Source of the DNA: CAZEAN01 sp964510225
GTDB lineage: Bacteria > Planctomycetota > Planctomycetia > Isosphaerales > Isosphaeraceae
Reading direction: 5' to 3'
Length of the DNA stretch: 14,379 nt
Assembly (NCBI GenBank): GCA_964510225.1
Contig: CAZEAN010000142.1
Coordinates: forward strand, 1 to 14,379
Positions 8,160-14,379 of this stretch are shown here, piece after piece (positions within the stretch are counted from its first letter, which is position 1; each line of letters opens with the position of its first letter). The notes beneath the pieces were generated by a model, which saw nothing but the letters and a program-made list of their open reading frames with translations, made no database searches and was not told the origin of the DNA. Position numbers and translations under genes: made by a program.

Positions 8160-9623
8160 CTATTCGTGAACTTCGGATGTCATCGTTTCTGTTTGTCGCC
8201 CTGGCTTGGGTAGTTCGTTGATAACTTCACCCAACGAGCTCAACAAGCCGCTCATCAGTTCGTCGAGCTGACTGAGGGTGATACTGAGCGGTGGCATCAC
8301 GATTAAGACATCGCCGAGTGGTCTCAGCAACAAGCCGTAATCTCGGGCCCGACGGCAGACAAGGGCTCCGACTTGAAGATGCCAAGGGAATTCGGTACGC
8401 GAATCTCTGTGTGCAACTAACTCAATTCCCACCATCATTCCTTGTTGGCGAACCTCACCGACATGAGGGTGTGATTTGAACTCTCTGAGTCGTTCTGTGA
8501 GCCGTTCAATTTTTGGCTGGAGTTGCTCAAGGGTCTGCTCTTCCTCGAAGACTTGGAGTGTTGCGAGCGCCGCGGCTGCCCCCAGGGGGTTTCCTCCATA
8601 GGTATGACCGTGCTGAAACGTTTTCCCTTCCGATGCAGTCGCGTGGAACGCTTGGTAGATCGTTTCTGTGGTTAATGTTGCAGCGAGGGGAAGGTAACCA
8701 CCCGTCAAGCCTTTGGCAAGGCAGAGGATGTCGGGTGTTACGTTCTCCTGTTCACAAGCGAACATTTGGCCCGTCCGGCCAAACCCAACAGCAACTTCGT
8801 CGGCAATAAGAAGTGTGTTGTGTTTCTTAGTGAGTCTGCTTAAGCCTGCCAAATATCCTTCCGGATGGACGATCATTCCCGCGGCGCCCTGTACCAAGGG
8901 TTCTACCACGACACCAGCCACTTTAGCCTGGTTTGCCTCCAGGAGATGTTCAACCTCGTCGAGACAGGCGATCGCACACGAAGGACGTTCCAGCCCGAGT
9001 GGGCAGCGATAACAGTAGGGGATCGGTGCTCGGAGGACTTCGAAGAGGAGTGGTCGGAAGAGTTGATGAAAGCGATCCACCCCACCGAGGCTGACATCAC
9101 CGATTGTATCGCCATGATAGGCACCGCCAAGCGCGATGAACTGGGACCGATCAGGCTCCGGCTCCTCCTTTTGTTGCCAGTATTGAAACGCCATCTTTAG
9201 GGCGACTTCCACTGCGGTGGCACCATCGTCAGAATAAAAGACTCGGGTGAGGCCTTCAGGCGTGATTTCGACAAGTTTTCGGGCGAGCGTTGCGGCCGTC
9301 GGGTGTGTGAGCCCCAGGAGAGTCGAATGTGCGATGAGGTCAAGCTGGTCACGGATCGCCTGATCGATGGTCGGGTGACGATGTCCGTGAACGTTGCACC
9401 AGAGCGAACTCACGCCATCAAGATAGCGATGCCCTTCCGTGTCGATCAGATACGAACCCTCACCCCGCTCAATGATCAAGGGATCGTGCTGACACCACTC
9501 CGCTTGTGCCGTAAACGGATGCCAAAGATGATCGTGATCCCACTGTTTGATATCTTTATATTGTGAATTTGCCAAATTGTTCAGCTTCGGGCGCTCTGGA
9601 CTTTTCTGACTTGGCTCCGCCAT
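8160..9623 (-). CDS. bioA: Adenosylmethionine-8-amino-7-oxononanoate aminotransferase (DAPA aminotransferase)
   Basis: A 487-residue class-III PLP aminotransferase acting in the cytosol. It converts 7-keto-8-aminopelargonate to 7,8-diaminopelargonate in biotin synthesis. Visible signatures: HLWHPFT near residues 32-38, SDDGATAVEVALKMA at 131-145 for the PLP phosphate, YHGDT at 169-173, IADEVAVGFGRTG at 273-285 with Asp275 facing the PLP pyridine nitrogen, and CLAKGLTGG at 301-309 with the Schiff-base Lys304. The CYRCPLG...SC segment (204-216) recalls the Bacillus-type branch more than the E. coli enzyme. Some members of that branch use lysine rather than SAM as amino donor, so the donor here is open. 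The ATG lies 4 nt after the SAM hydrolase stop, so the two genes are probably co-transcribed and translationally coupled. The ribosome site (GGAG, about 11 nt away) is weak. No other bio gene is in view. Confidence 0.93.
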   Translation of the reverse strand: MAEPSQKSPERPKLNNLANSQYKDIKQWDHDHLWHPFTAQAEWCQHDPLIIERGEGSYLIDTEGHRYLDGVSSLWCNVHGHRHPTIDQAIRDQLDLIAHSTLLGLTHPTAATLARKLVEITPEGLTRVFYSDDGATAVEVALKMAFQYWQQKEEPEPDRSQFIALGGAYHGDTIGDVSLGGVDRFHQLFRPLLFEVLRAPIPYCYRCPLGLERPSCAIACLDEVEHLLEANQAKVAGVVVEPLVQGAAGMIVHPEGYLAGLSRLTKKHNTLLIADEVAVGFGRTGQMFACEQENVTPDILCLAKGLTGGYLPLAATLTTETIYQAFHATASEGKTFQHGHTYGGNPLGAAAALATLQVFEEEQTLEQLQPKIERLTERLREFKSHPHVGEVRQQGMMVGIELVAHRDSRTEFPWHLQVGALVCRRARDYGLLLRPLGDVLIVMPPLSITLSQLDELMSGLLSSLGEVINELPKPGRQTETMTSEVHE

Positions 9624-9627
9624 TAAA

Positions 9628-10419
9628 CTAATGTCTCCGTCTCAGCCAGACTGTGGCACCAGGACCAGCGTTGAGCCGCCGTGCGGCATTACCATTGACG
9701 ACGGCGATTTCAAGCCAGCCTGTTCCGCCGATCAGAGCGACAAGTGTGTTGGGTGGATGAAGACCGTACGTTCTCGAGAGGCCGTTGATTAATTGCCCAG
9801 CGATCTCGACCTCCCAAGCCTGATGCGGGACACCGTCTAGTAATGTTGCGGGGACGTTAGTGACAAGGTTGCCGAAGTAATCACGGAAGATGATCTCCCC
9901 AAGGACCCCGTGTTCATCATAACGCGGTGCAACAGCCGGCAAGGTCTCGACGCCGTGCCGCGGGGGACCGAGAACTTCCGGGGAATGACCCAGCAAGAGG
10001 TGAGCGGCTGCAGGTGCAAGAACATCACGACCGTGAAACGTGTTTGAGACCTCCGGCCGCGCAATTGCAGGATTGTCGATTTCGAAGACCTGCTCAACCT
10101 GATGATCACGGACGACGTAGCTCAAAATACCGTTGTCCGGTACCACATACCATTGGTGCGCGACTCGGGCGGCAATCAGTCTTCGAGTTGTTCCGACCCC
10201 AGGGTCAACCACACCGAGATGAACTGTTTCGGGAGGGAAGACCTCGGTGATGCTGGAAAGGACGAAGGCGGCTTCGGGGATATTTTGAGGCGCAATCTGA
10301 TGACTCACATCGATGAGCCGAGCGTTTGGGACTGCCGTCAGAATCACACCTTTCACTGCAGCGACATACGGACCATTGGCGCCGAAATCGGTGGTCAGCG
10401 TAGCAATCGGGATCCGCAT
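9628..10419 (-). CDS. SAM hydroxide adenosyltransferase (SAM hydrolase, DUF62 / chlorinase-fluorinase fold)
   Basis: A 263-residue full-length member of the SAM hydroxide adenosyltransferase family. Known members activate water to split S-adenosylmethionine into adenosine and methionine. The family motifs are present: TLTTDFG (7-13), VVDPGVG (70-76) and NTFHGRD (126-132). The Asp-Arg-His set seen in archaeal homologues fits Asp72, Arg79 and His129, with the same 7-residue Asp-Arg spacing. The loop insertion typical of fluorinase is not seen, so halogenase activity is unlikely. The C-terminal domain carries GEIIFRDYFGNLVTN and ends in a basic tail. The start is firm: AGGGAGGT sits 6 nt before the ATG. 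The gene lies 55 nt after queF and 4 nt before bioA in one apparent operon. The physiological role of this family is not settled. Confidence 0.92.
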   Translation of the reverse strand: MRIPIATLTTDFGANGPYVAAVKGVILTAVPNARLIDVSHQIAPQNIPEAAFVLSSITEVFPPETVHLGVVDPGVGTTRRLIAARVAHQWYVVPDNGILSYVVRDHQVEQVFEIDNPAIARPEVSNTFHGRDVLAPAAAHLLLGHSPEVLGPPRHGVETLPAVAPRYDEHGVLGEIIFRDYFGNLVTNVPATLLDGVPHQAWEVEIAGQLINGLSRTYGLHPPNTLVALIGGTGWLEIAVVNGNAARRLNAGPGATVWLRRRH

Positions 10420-10425
10420 CCTTCT

Positions 10426-10433
10426 ACCTCCCT
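10426..10433 (-). promoter_or_regulatory. Strong ribosome binding site of the SAM hydrolase gene
   Basis: AGGGAGGT, read on the - strand, lies 6 nt upstream of the ATG at 10419. It is close to a full anti-Shine-Dalgarno match and the best ribosome site in the window. It suggests this gene is translated independently of queF. Confidence 0.8.
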
Positions 10434-10474
10434 GAAGGATAGTCTAACGGCAATCTGCCGAACGAGCGAACCCG

Positions 10475-10819
10475 CTATGAGGCATTAACACTGAAACTTG
10501 CGGTGATCTTTGAGGTGATTCCACCTCGGGGATTGAATCGGCCGATCACTGTTAACTCACGGGGTTGGCAAGCGGCGACCAAGTCATCCAGGATCGTATT
10601 TATCGAATGTTCGTAAAAGATGCCACGATCTCGGAACCCGAAGAGATAGAGTTTCAAACTTTTTAATTCGATGCAGCGGTCCGAGGGCACATACCTGATC
10701 GTGATCGCTCCGAAGTCTGGTTGCCCCGTCTTCGGGCAGACCGCGGTAAATTCGGGACATTCGATCTCAATCTCGTACCATCGATCAGGAAATTGGTTTG
10801 CGAAGGTTTCAAGCGCCAT
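10475..10819 (-). CDS. queF: NADPH-dependent 7-cyano-7-deazaguanine (preQ0) reductase, short (YkvM) type
   Basis: A 114-residue one-domain QueF that reduces the nitrile of preQ0 to the aminomethyl group of preQ1 in queuosine synthesis. It belongs to the T-fold (tunnelling) superfamily. The CPEFTAVCPKTGQPDFG segment supplies the nucleophile Cys28, which forms the thioimide, and the acid Asp35. ELKSLKLYLFGFRDRG (51-66) is the QueF family motif, followed by FYE (68-70) where Bacillus has FHE. The C-terminal FNPRGGI is also typical. I chose the ATG at 10819 because GGAG lies 6 nt upstream; a TTG at 10831 would add four residues but has no ribosome site. It is the first gene of the - strand cluster. 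No preQ1 riboswitch was recognised in its leader and no other que gene is visible. Confidence 0.94.
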   Translation of the reverse strand: MALETFANQFPDRWYEIEIECPEFTAVCPKTGQPDFGAITIRYVPSDRCIELKSLKLYLFGFRDRGIFYEHSINTILDDLVAACQPRELTVIGRFNPRGGITSKITASFSVNAS

Positions 10820-11065
10820 CGTAGGCTCCAAATCCGATGCGTCCGTCCGTTACCGATTTCGAACTTCTATCGGTCCAAGACCCTTGAGATTACATCACGT
10901 CGAGTCTGAGTTCGTTCAAAGAACCGTCATTGTAGCCAGATTAACTCAATCTCAACATCAAGGTTCGGATCTTCCAAAATTAGTGACCTATCTTTTCAAG
11001 GGTGAGTTACGGGGCCCTCGTGTCGGAATTGCCGACCTCGATGGGCCATCGATGGAGCGAGATCA
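10820..11065. other. Divergent intergenic region between queF and the pseudopilin genes
   Basis: These 246 bp must hold the promoters of both the queF cluster (-) and the TadE-like gene (+), since both transcription units start here. I could not pick out well-spaced -35/-10 pairs on either strand. A small GGTC/GACC hairpin in the queF leader is too short to call. Open frames crossing this region run antisense into queF and show no protein pattern. Confidence 0.5.
10826..10829 (-). promoter_or_regulatory. Ribosome binding site that decides the queF start
   Basis: GGAG on the - strand, 6 nt before the ATG at 10819. It overlaps the alternative upstream TTG (10831-10829), which makes the ATG the better start. 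Confidence 0.65.
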
Positions 11066-11533
11066 ATGAAATATTTATCCCTAAAACAACGAGCCAATGA
11101 TTTCAGACCTACCCAGATCACTTCTCAGACCCATGCCTCTCGTGCGCGGGCAGCAGCAGTAGCGGCTGAATTTGCATTGGTCTTGCCTTTTTTCATTCTA
11201 GTCTTGCTGGGAATCTTAGAAGCAGCGCGGCTTGGTATGGTGGCGCAAATCATGAATGTGGCGGCAAGGGATGCCTGTCGCACCGCGATCCTGAGCGGCA
11301 CTTCACATGCAGACGTCGAGAGCCGCATCACGACGCTTTTTGCTCCGGCTGGTATTGATCCCAGAGATGTGACCTTGGCGATCTCACCCAGCGATTGGGA
11401 AAGCAGCGAAGCCGGTGATGCAATTACGGTGCAAGTTGAAGTGCCGTTTGAGGATGTAAGTTGGACAGGAGACCCCTTCAGTATGACGACAGGATCAATT
11501 GTAGGGATTGCGACCATGTCCAGCGAACGCTAA
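11066..11533 (+). CDS. TadE-like pseudopilin
   Basis: A 155-residue single-span membrane protein of the TadE family, the minor pseudopilins of Tad (type IVc/Flp) secretion and pilus systems. A basic N-terminal stretch (to about residue 28) leads into AAAVAAEFALVLPFF. Glu35 starts the hydrophobic helix (about 36-57), as expected for the conserved prepilin glutamate, and is followed by a LGILEAARLGMVAQ motif. The periplasmic part has NVAARDACRTAI, common in TadE proteins. Prepilin-peptidase processing would fall a few residues before Glu35, but no classical glycine is present at the site, only alanines. The start ATG has GGAG 8 nt upstream. It is the first gene of a probable three-gene + strand unit, with a 69-nt gap to the TadG-like gene. 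Confidence 0.85.
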   Translation: MKYLSLKQRANDFRPTQITSQTHASRARAAAVAAEFALVLPFFILVLLGILEAARLGMVAQIMNVAARDACRTAILSGTSHADVESRITTLFAPAGIDPRDVTLAISPSDWESSEAGDAITVQVEVPFEDVSWTGDPFSMTTGSIVGIATMSSER

Positions 11534-11587
11534 AGACCTCCCTTGCTGAACGGAGTTGGACAGGAGAACACCAGCCGCAGCTACCAT

Positions 11588-11593
11588 GAGGAA
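11588..11593 (+). promoter_or_regulatory. Ribosome binding site that decides the TadG-like start
   Basis: GAGGAA lies 9 nt upstream of the ATG at 11603. The frame is open back to a TTG at 11543, but the extra 20 residues are polar and unlike the family N-terminus. The ATG is therefore preferred. Confidence 0.6.
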
Positions 11594-11602
11594 CATCGGG
11601 CC

Positions 11603-12833
11603 ATGAGACATAATTCAATCATCCTAACCGAACAGCGGAAACGAGGTGCGATTGCCGTGCTCTCTGCCGTCATGATGGTCTTAATCCTCGGCGTCGCCGC
11701 AATCACGATGGATCTCTTGGTGATTTCGATCGCGTGGTGCCAACTCCAGACCGCTGCTGACGCGGGTGCACTTGCAGGCGCTCACGAACTAATCGATGAA
11801 GAAAGGTTTGATCAAAACTGTAACATGTCGACTCTTGTTAGAAATTCTCATGATCGAGCAAAGAAGTTTGCCCAGATAAATCAAGTACTAGGGCAGATCC
11901 CTGTGATTTCGGACAACACAAGCAACGATTCGACAGGACACATTGTCATCGGTGAGATGGTCAATGGTTCGCTCCAAGCTTCATGTTTCAACACTTCTGA
12001 ATACAACTCAGTAAAAGTGAAGTTAGCACGTTCCTCGGAGCAGGGTGGGACAATCACAACCTTTTTCGCACGACTATTAGGTATCAATCAAGTATCGGTT
12101 TCCTACCAGGCGGTGGCAACCGCTGGACTCTACGAGGTCGCTGGCTTTCGATCAGAGTCCGGCCTTAACTCCGATCTCTTGCCGATTGTTCTCGACGAGG
12201 ACAGTTACGACGAGATGATCGACCCCACTCAGGGAAATACAATCGATGAGTATGCTTACAACCCAACTACGGGTGAAGTCACATCCGGGCCAGATGGCAT
12301 AGAGGAATCGCAACTTTATCCAGTGCGGAACGGGATGCCCGGCAACTGGGGTACGGTCAAGATCGGGGTCTCCAATAATAGTACAAAGACTCTGGGTGAC
12401 CAAATTCGTTACGGCGTAACTCCAGAACAGCTCTCAAATTACCCCAGCGGTACTCTCGAATTAGACCAGATCGACAGTGACCAGGAACCCTACACTCTCC
12501 TAGGGGGGAATCCGGGCATTAGCGCCGGCATCAAAGATGATTTAAAAGCCATTATAGGTGAGGCACGCACGATCCCGATCTATGAGCCACCTGATGATAA
12601 CGATGACGGTAAGTCCAAAAAAAAAAGGAGCAAAGACCGGAGGCAACGGCAACAACGCCCAATACAAAATTGTCCGATTCGCACCGATCCGAGTAGTCTA
12701 TGTCAATTTCAAAGGCAATCCGAAATACGTCATCGTACAGCCAGCCATCACCAATGATCCCACGGTTATCCTTGGAGATCGTCTCGAAAGCTGGAATGAA
12801 GGTGGTGTTGGACGCGTGAAACTCTCCCGTTAG
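11603..12833 (+). CDS. TadG-like Tad pilus assembly protein, frame interrupted at an A10 run
   Basis: The N-terminus KRGAIAVLSAVMMVLILG, one membrane helix (about 16-38) and LQTAADAGALAGA (48-60) are the classic TadG/TadE-like start, followed by a long periplasmic part. In the plain frame the protein ends at 12757 (384 residues) with a basic, low-complexity tail after codon 341. In the frame displaced by one base, a coherent protein resumes at once: GNGNNAQYKIVRF, then VKFKG-like VYVNFKGNPKYVIVQPA, then a TAG at 12831-12833. GNGNNA-(Y)-IV and the (V/I)IQPA strand are what I recall at the C-terminus of planctomycete homologues. Losing one A of the ten (12617-12626) joins both parts into 409 residues with linker KSKKKGAKTGG. 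This may be slippage, a true frameshift mutation or a base-calling error. Either way the conserved C-terminus shows the full-length form is the ancestral one. Confidence 0.8.
12617..12626 (+). other. A10 homopolymer, candidate slippage site
   Basis: Ten consecutive A followed by GGAG inside the TadG-like gene. The reading frame must lose one base here (A9 would suffice) to reach the conserved C-terminus. Runs of nine or more A are known sites of RNA polymerase slippage in bacteria and also of sequencing error. Confidence 0.85.
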
Positions 12834-12864
12834 ACAAAGCCGTCAAGAAGCGAGGAAAGTTCCG

Positions 12865-13491
12865 ATGCTGATCCTACAACAGTTCTTGATGATTCCCGTG
12901 TTCATCAACTCCTCGGCCTTAACGTCTCCACAAGCAGTACTCATTGACAGGATCGAGGAAGATTGGGAACTCGTGGTTGACGTCCCGGACACGATCTCCG
13001 AAGGCCCACAAATCACGATGGTCATGCTCGCTGATCGAGATGATTATAGGAAGACATTTGCGTTTAACGTCAATTACCGCAGCCACACTGATTATCGCGC
13101 CGGCGGGCTTGAAGTCTTGGCTTATGACGATGAACAAGTTATCGACTCAGCGAACTCGAAGTCAAACCTACTCAACACGTCAGGTGAGCGCATTACCTGG
13201 ACTCAGGTAATGGATACCAGTCTAGTTGAACTTCGGTTCGGGATACTTCGGGGGGACTCCCAAACCTGGAGTACATTTGGTACGACATCAGGAGGCGCTT
13301 TGAGCCTGAGCGTGACGAGCCCCGTAAGCAATCTCAATGGCTATGACCCCACGAGATCAGTTGAGGAATCGGGAGTAGGATGGCAGCCGAACCGCGTACA
13401 GTCGCTTCGACTTCTTGGAGTTCGTTATTACTCTGGGGGAGTCCTGGTCGGGCTAGACCAAACGATCCGTTCTGTTGAAATTGATAATTAG
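12865..13491 (+). CDS. Conserved-looking exported protein of unknown function, downstream partner of TadE/TadG
   Basis: A 208-residue protein. GAGGAA lies 7 nt before the ATG and the gap to the TadG-like stop is 31 nt, so it is probably in the same operon. The N-terminus is short and hydrophobic (MLILQQFLMIPVFI) without a basic residue, so it is a weak signal peptide; cleavage might occur near SSA or PQA. The mature part starts DRIEEDWELVVDVPD and has several aromatic, beta-type strands: FAFNVNYRS, ITWTQVMD, LRFGILRGDSQTW, then SNLNGYDPTRSVEESGVGW and VQSLRLLGVRYYSGG. I recall similar EEDWEL proteins next to TadE/TadG genes in planctomycetes, but no function is known to me and I have not verified this. 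A secreted beta-sandwich protein working with the pseudopilins is an inference. Confidence 0.8.
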   Translation: MLILQQFLMIPVFINSSALTSPQAVLIDRIEEDWELVVDVPDTISEGPQITMVMLADRDDYRKTFAFNVNYRSHTDYRAGGLEVLAYDDEQVIDSANSKSNLLNTSGERITWTQVMDTSLVELRFGILRGDSQTWSTFGTTSGGALSLSVTSPVSNLNGYDPTRSVEESGVGWQPNRVQSLRLLGVRYYSGGVLVGLDQTIRSVEIDN

Positions 13492-13506
13492 GTGAGCCTT
13501 TGCTAT

Positions 13507-13555
13507 CCCGAGGTAAATCAGCGATCGAGGATCGATCGCTGGACATGACCTCGGG
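13507..13555. repeat. Two-tier inverted repeat between convergent genes (possible bidirectional terminator)
   Basis: The outer arms CCCGAGGT (13507-13514) and ACCTCGGG (13548-13555) pair over 8 bp. The inner arms CAGCGATCGA (13519-13528) and TCGATCGCTG (13532-13541) pair over 10 bp with a GGA loop. They are separated by a 4/6-nt internal loop. All 18 pairs are perfect. It starts 15 nt after the stop of the 208-aa gene and lies between two convergent 3' ends, the usual place for a bidirectional terminator. No T-run follows on either strand, so it is not a standard intrinsic terminator. Confidence 0.75.
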
Positions 13556-13686
13556 CTTGCTTGGCATGAACTTAGCTTCCGTGAAATGACCGAGCCACAC
13601 TCTGGAGGAATCAAGATTGACTCGTGCAGTGTTCATCGGACTCGTTCAGCTATGGTGATCGGTAGTTTCGATTATTGTTGTTCTGA

Positions 13687-14379
13687 TCAGTTCTTGACTG
13701 TTACTCTGATCCGGTCGACAGCATTCCAGAGATATCCTTTCGGGTTCCAGGGGACGGAATCAGGTTGTGTGTGTCCGGTGGAGTCAGTTGCTCGGACGCG
13801 GAGTTCAAACGTCCCAGGTTGGTCCACCTGCCAGCGATAACGCCACTGTCTCCAGGCGAAGGGGAGTACTGGCCCTTGCAGCGTTGCCGGTCGATACGGA
13901 CGGTCGGGACCTTCAGCGATTTCGACTCGCTTTATCTCCCCTTCGGCTGACCAGGCAACCCCAACCAGCTCGACCAATCCGCGATCCACAACGGCACCAT
14001 CTTCAGGGCGGGCGAAGAGGGACTTCACCGGCATCGAGGTAATGGTCGCCATCGTTGCTGGATCGGGGAACGTTCCTGGAGCGATCGGACGCTTTGGAAC
14101 ACGATAAGACGCCTGCTGATACGGGCCTTGAGCTTCGGTTAAGGAAGGCGTGATACGCGTAAGCCACTTCATCCAGTGGTTGCCAAACCAGCCAGGGACA
14201 GCGAGTCGGAGTGGCCCACCGTGGACGTTCGGTAGCGGTTCTCCGTTGAGGGCAATGACTACAAGCGTGCTCGGATCGAGGGCCCGAGCGATCGGGAGGC
14301 TCCGGGGGAACGGCGCAGCATCGGTGTCTTGGGGATCGTCGGCTCCTTCAAACTGCACGTGACGCGCACTCGGATCGAG
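13687..14379 (-). CDS. Sulfite oxidase family molybdopterin-dependent oxidoreductase, 5' partial
   Basis: The C-terminal 230 residues of a molybdenum enzyme; the N-terminal part, including the Mo-ligating cysteine, lies beyond the window. The frame is open to the window edge (LDPSARHVQFEG), so the GTG at 14358 is an internal valine of the family's ARHVxFEG motif and not a start. Next come ALNGEPLPNVHGGPLR and VPGWFGNHWMKWLTRI, the pterin-binding end of the oxidoreductase domain, with His53, Arg58 and Lys71 (visible numbering) at the conserved positions. From about residue 112 the Mo-co dimerisation domain follows (immunoglobulin-like, ending WNPKGYLWNAVDRI). Such enzymes oxidise sulfite or act on related substrates, usually exported through Tat; neither substrate nor signal can be seen here. 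It ends at a TGA and converges on the pseudopilin operon. Confidence 0.92.
   Translation of the reverse strand, partial: LDPSARHVQFEGADDPQDTDAAPFPRSLPIARALDPSTLVVIALNGEPLPNVHGGPLRLAVPGWFGNHWMKWLTRITPSLTEAQGPYQQASYRVPKRPIAPGTFPDPATMATITSMPVKSLFARPEDGAVVDRGLVELVGVAWSAEGEIKRVEIAEGPDRPYRPATLQGPVLPFAWRQWRYRWQVDQPGTFELRVRATDSTGHTQPDSVPWNPKGYLWNAVDRIRVTVKN

Noticed and set aside
9628..10419. SAM-dependent fluorinase or chlorinase
   Set aside because: The fold is shared, but the Asp-Arg-His set of the hydrolase subgroup is present and the fluorinase loop insertion is not visible.
10820..10900. preQ1 riboswitch in the queF leader
   Set aside because: I found only a 4-bp GGTC/GACC hairpin and no A-rich pseudoknot tail next to the ribosome site.
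10671..11069. Open frame of 132 residues on the + strand upstream of the TadE-like gene
   Set aside because: It runs antisense through queF, whose motifs are unmistakable, and shows no recognisable protein pattern or ribosome site.
12558..12833. A separate small gene encoding about 91 residues
   Set aside because: Its possible start (GTG) lies inside the TadG-like frame without a ribosome site, and its first part is a shadow. Its last 69 residues are better read as the displaced C-terminus of the TadG-like protein.
13334..13636. Open frame of 100 residues on the - strand in the convergent gap
   Set aside because: It overlaps the 3' end of the 208-aa gene and the inverted repeat, and has no family resemblance.

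Overview
The window looks like a piece of a Planctomycetota chromosome, most likely a Pirellulales-type marine bacterium. This is inference from gene content: a giant secreted mosaic protein (choice-of-anchor Q, ELWxxDGT repeats, parallel beta-helix, choice-of-anchor U, PKD and RTX repeats, with a C-terminal tail I associate with planctomycetes), a TadE/TadG pair of planctomycete type, and a small partner protein with an EEDWEL-type N-terminus. Base composition is roughly balanced, with no obvious island-like shift. No RNA gene, insertion sequence, CRISPR array or origin was seen.

Layout. (1) Positions 1-7875, + strand: the 3' part of a very large gene for a modular extracellular protein. Its 5' end lies outside the window and 2624 residues are visible. 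(2) Positions 7876-8159: a gene-free gap between convergent genes. (3) Positions 8160-10819, - strand: a tight cluster transcribed in the order queF (preQ0 reductase), SAM hydroxide adenosyltransferase (SAM hydrolase), bioA (DAPA aminotransferase). (4) Positions 10820-11065: a divergent intergenic region. (5) Positions 11066-13491, + strand: a TadE-like pseudopilin, a TadG-like protein whose reading frame is broken at a run of ten A, and a 208-residue protein of unknown function. (6) Positions 13492-13686: a short convergent gap holding a striking two-tier inverted repeat. (7) Positions 13687-14379, - strand: the C-terminal part of a sulfite-oxidase-family molybdoenzyme that runs off the window.

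How the genes may work together. The - strand cluster links three steps of nucleoside, cofactor and SAM metabolism: queuosine precursor synthesis, SAM hydrolysis to adenosine and methionine, and biotin synthesis. The + strand TadE/TadG/208-aa group looks like a small set of envelope pseudopilin proteins without the Tad motor in view. The giant protein is a calcium-binding, repeat-rich surface or secreted protein with a probable adhesive role.

Best leads are the A10 frameshift site in the TadG-like gene, the uncharacterised 208-aa partner, the nested hairpin between convergent genes, and the tandem five-rung beta-helix units with one two-rung expansion and nearly identical DNA blocks.
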